DNA from: a bacterium ADurb.Bin374
Lineage (GTDB): Bacteria; Riflebacteria; Ozemobacteria; Ozemobacterales; Ozemobacteraceae
Length of the DNA stretch: 6,875 nucleotides
Direction: 5' to 3'
Assembly: GCA_002068715.1 (NCBI GenBank)
Contig: MWAR01000606.1
Location: forward strand, 1 to 6,875
Positions 4,916-6,875 of this stretch are shown one piece after another. The notes beneath the pieces are model-generated. The model made no database searches, was not told the DNA's origin, and was given only the letters and a program-made list of their open reading frames with translations. The position numbers were made by a program, and so were the translations under genes. Position 1 is the stretch's first letter. The number at the start of each line of letters is the position of its first letter.

Positions 4916-6875
4916 TCAGAGAACGTTTTCCGTCGGATCTTTCCGCCGCTTCCTGAACTTCCGGTGCGCGGCGTGAATGTGGCGGGCCAGCAGCGGAAAC
5001 CGTGACAGGAAGGGCAGAGCCAGCACCTTGTCGAAATAAAACTCGGCCTGTTCGTCCAGCCCCAGGCGGGCTGACAGTTCGGCGCCCAGAAAGCCGTTCA
5101 CCACGACCGCCCGCTCCCCGAGCAGCTCCTGGCCGGGCTTCAGCTTCTCGCGCACCGATTCCCAGCTCGTGAACCGCTTGCTGAGCGGAAGATACGGGTG
5201 GTACAGGCGCATGATGCACTCGAGGGCCCGGGTCTGATAATCCGTTTCCATCAGGGGCTTCCCCAGGCGGCGGCACATCCAGGATGCCTTTAGGTAGATG
5301 CCGGCGGCCAGGCGGTCGTATTCCAGCGGCTCGAGTTCCTTCGCGCAGAGGGCCGCGAGATCGAAGCTGCGCACGCCCTCGGTCAGCGTCCGCTCGTTCT
5401 GGAAATCGAGGTCGTGAGAGGCTTTGACGCGGTCTTCCAGGTTGGATTCCTCGAGGAACCTCGCGATGGTTTCCGGCAAAAACGCCGCCCGCTGGAAGCG
5501 CCCGGCAAAGTTCGCGTACAGGCAGGACGGGCAGACGACGATGGCGTAGGTTTCCGGAACGATGCCTTCCTTGCAGACCGGGCAGAAATCGGTGTCCGCG
5601 GTGTGGTATTCGACCGCGCCGGGCTTGAGCTGAAGCGTGCCGAAGCGTTCCCTGCACACGCCGCACTCGAAGAACAGGACATGGTATGGGTTTCCCTGCT
5701 GTTCAGACCCGCCGGTATCGCCGGGAACGGGCCGCAGGGGGAACAGATACTCGTTTTCGACGATCTCCGGCTCCTCGTTGAGCGAGCTCAGGGTCTGGAC
5801 GAGCCGGGGGACGCTGAGCGGCTTCACCAGGATGCCATTGGCCAGCTGGCCCATGCACTCCTCGGCGAGCTCGCGCGTGAAGCTGGTTGCGAGAAAGACG
5901 ATCTTCACCTCGGGCGCCTCTTTCATGCCCAGGGTGGCGATCTCGGGCATGGAATCCTGGAAGCCGTCGAGATCGATGAACCACGCGACGGTCGGCTCGG
6001 CGTTCGACAGGCGGGCGATCTCGCGATAGCTCCAGGCGCGCTGGAACCGGAAGCCGAACTCCTTCATCGTCAGCCCGACGAGCGTGGCGAGAGTTTCGTC
6101 CTTCGTGAGCAGGAGGCACTGCCGGGTGTCCCCTTTCTGATCCAGCTTCGGGGCCGAACGCTCGAAGGCCGCCCGGATGTCGCGAAGGCACGCAAGCAGA
6201 GGCGCCAGCGCCGGACGGTTTTCCGGCTCGCCCCTGGTCATGCCCATCAGATGCTCGAGAAAGGGAAACAGCGGGTCCTGCGGCGTCAGCGCACGCAGGG
6301 ACACCGTATCTTCCGTCGACCGGCCGGGCCGCGAATGGCTGATGTTCTTCGCACCGGCCAGGCCTGAAGGAAGCCGGCCGAAGATCAGCTCCCAGAAGAT
6401 GAGGCCGGCCGAGTAGATGTCGCTCGCGGCGGTCACAGGCCCGCCTTTCCATTGTTCCGGAGCCAGGTATATGCCTTCGTCCCCGGCTTTTTCGCGGGAA
6501 ATCATGGCGACTGGATACATCGGGAATCCGCCGATCCGCGGCTCGTTTTTCTCTCCGATCATGATGAACGCAGGCTGGAGATTGCCGTGCACTTCGTCAC
6601 GCTCATGAATGGCGGAAAGCGCTTCGAGGACATTCAGCATGAAGAGGGAGAGCGCATCGTGGTTCTTGGCGAAGATGTCTCCGACCTGGTCCAGCGGCCG
6701 TCCGGCAGGCAGTTCCATGGCCATGAGCCGGCGCCCGTCGCGCCGGTCGGTCTGTTGAAGCACGATCTCGCAGATTCCCGGATGACGGACCTCAGCCAGC
6801 CGCTTCAGGCGCTCGGAAACGGCGATTTCCGGCTGGGCGACGGTTCCACGGACGATCTGGACCAACACACGTGTG
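4916..6875 (-). CDS. Pseudokinase - receiver-like - DUF2225 fusion protein (N-terminus at or beyond the right edge)
   Basis: Read on the minus strand, the frame is open from the edge to a TGA at 4918-4916. The first possible in-window start is GTG at 6868, giving 650 residues; codons upstream remain open and the kinase N-lobe would be incomplete, so the true start is probably outside. Residue numbers count from GTG 6868. Residues 1-235 are a Hanks-type Ser/Thr kinase fold: HPGI (29-32) after a helix-C-like segment, HGNLQP (94-99) in place of HRDLKP, GGFP (113-116) in place of DFG, intact APE (136-138) and SDIYSAG (149-155). The beta-3 Lys position appears to be Gln4, so this is probably a pseudokinase. 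Residues about 248-363 resemble a response-regulator receiver: DE at 257-258, phospho-acceptor D299, T328 and K349-P350. Residues about 396-650 match DUF2225: CxxC at 402-405, 429-432 and 446-449 (VCPSCLYANF), then TPR-like helices including LGAELSARLGLDEQAEFYFDKVL. No membrane helix is seen, so it is likely cytosolic. Its stop lies 6 bases from the convergent secreted-protein gene. Domain calls are strong; the pathway is unknown. Confidence 0.87.
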   Translation of the reverse strand, partial: TRVLVQIVRGTVAQPEIAVSERLKRLAEVRHPGICEIVLQQTDRRDGRRLMAMELPAGRPLDQVGDIFAKNHDALSLFMLNVLEALSAIHERDEVHGNLQPAFIMIGEKNEPRIGGFPMYPVAMISREKAGDEGIYLAPEQWKGGPVTAASDIYSAGLIFWELIFGRLPSGLAGAKNISHSRPGRSTEDTVSLRALTPQDPLFPFLEHLMGMTRGEPENRPALAPLLACLRDIRAAFERSAPKLDQKGDTRQCLLLTKDETLATLVGLTMKEFGFRFQRAWSYREIARLSNAEPTVAWFIDLDGFQDSMPEIATLGMKEAPEVKIVFLATSFTRELAEECMGQLANGILVKPLSVPRLVQTLSSLNEEPEIVENEYLFPLRPVPGDTGGSEQQGNPYHVLFFECGVCRERFGTLQLKPGAVEYHTADTDFCPVCKEGIVPETYAIVVCPSCLYANFAGRFQRAAFLPETIARFLEESNLEDRVKASHDLDFQNERTLTEGVRSFDLAALCAKELEPLEYDRLAAGIYLKASWMCRRLGKPLMETDYQTRALECIMRLYHPYLPLSKRFTSWESVREKLKPGQELLGERAVVVNGFLGAELSARLGLDEQAEFYFDKVLALPFLSRFPLLARHIHAAHRKFRKRRKDPTENVL

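Noticed and set aside
4928..4960. Possible terminator hairpin CGGA-TCTT-TCCG near the convergent stops
   Set aside because: Only a 4-bp stem with no T-run on either strand, and it lies within the regulator's coding sequence.
5414..6367. 317-codon plus-strand frame opposite the regulator
   Set aside because: It is the shadow of the receiver and zinc-knuckle region on the minus strand, which has conserved CxxC and KP motifs; no independent support.

Overview
The window is GC-rich bacterial DNA (strong G/C preference at third codon positions) with four protein-coding genes and almost no free space. No tRNA, rRNA, CRISPR array, insertion sequence or phage gene was seen. The host cannot be named from the sequence. 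A Hanks-type kinase fold, a DUF2225 domain, a PKD domain and a Sec signal peptide together suggest a bacterium with a complex envelope, possibly from a poorly cultured phylum. That placement is a guess.

Layout. (1) Positions 1-688, minus strand: the N-terminal 229 residues of a radical SAM enzyme whose C-terminus lies off the left edge. (2) Positions 689-780: a 92-base divergent intergenic region with a clean 17-bp inverted repeat at 739-755 and weak promoter-like boxes on both strands. (3) Positions 781-1749, plus strand: a membrane protein with three predicted N-terminal transmembrane helices followed by TPR-type helical repeats. (4) Positions 1751-4909, plus strand: a 1052-residue predicted secreted protein, one base after the previous stop and preceded by a good ribosome binding site. 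It has a signal peptide, a long helical body, a PKD domain split by a Gly/Ser-rich insert, and a Cys/His tail. (5) Positions 4916-6875, minus strand, convergent with gene 4 and only 6 bases away: a multidomain regulator with a degenerate kinase domain, a response-regulator-receiver-like domain and a C-terminal DUF2225 domain with three CxxC knuckles. Its extreme N-terminus is off the right edge.

How they may work together. The TPR membrane protein and the large secreted protein are almost certainly one transcriptional unit and may form an envelope assembly: a TPR scaffold at the membrane and an exported helical protein with a surface-type PKD module. The radical SAM gene could share the control region at 739-755. 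The regulator on the far side is convergent, so a functional link to the operon is only positional.

The most unusual item is the pseudokinase-receiver-DUF2225 fusion. The catalytic Lys, the HRD Asp and the DFG Asp all appear replaced, while the receiver keeps its phospho-acceptor Asp and its Lys. It looks like a signalling adaptor that has lost kinase chemistry and carries a zinc-knuckle/TPR-like output of unknown function.
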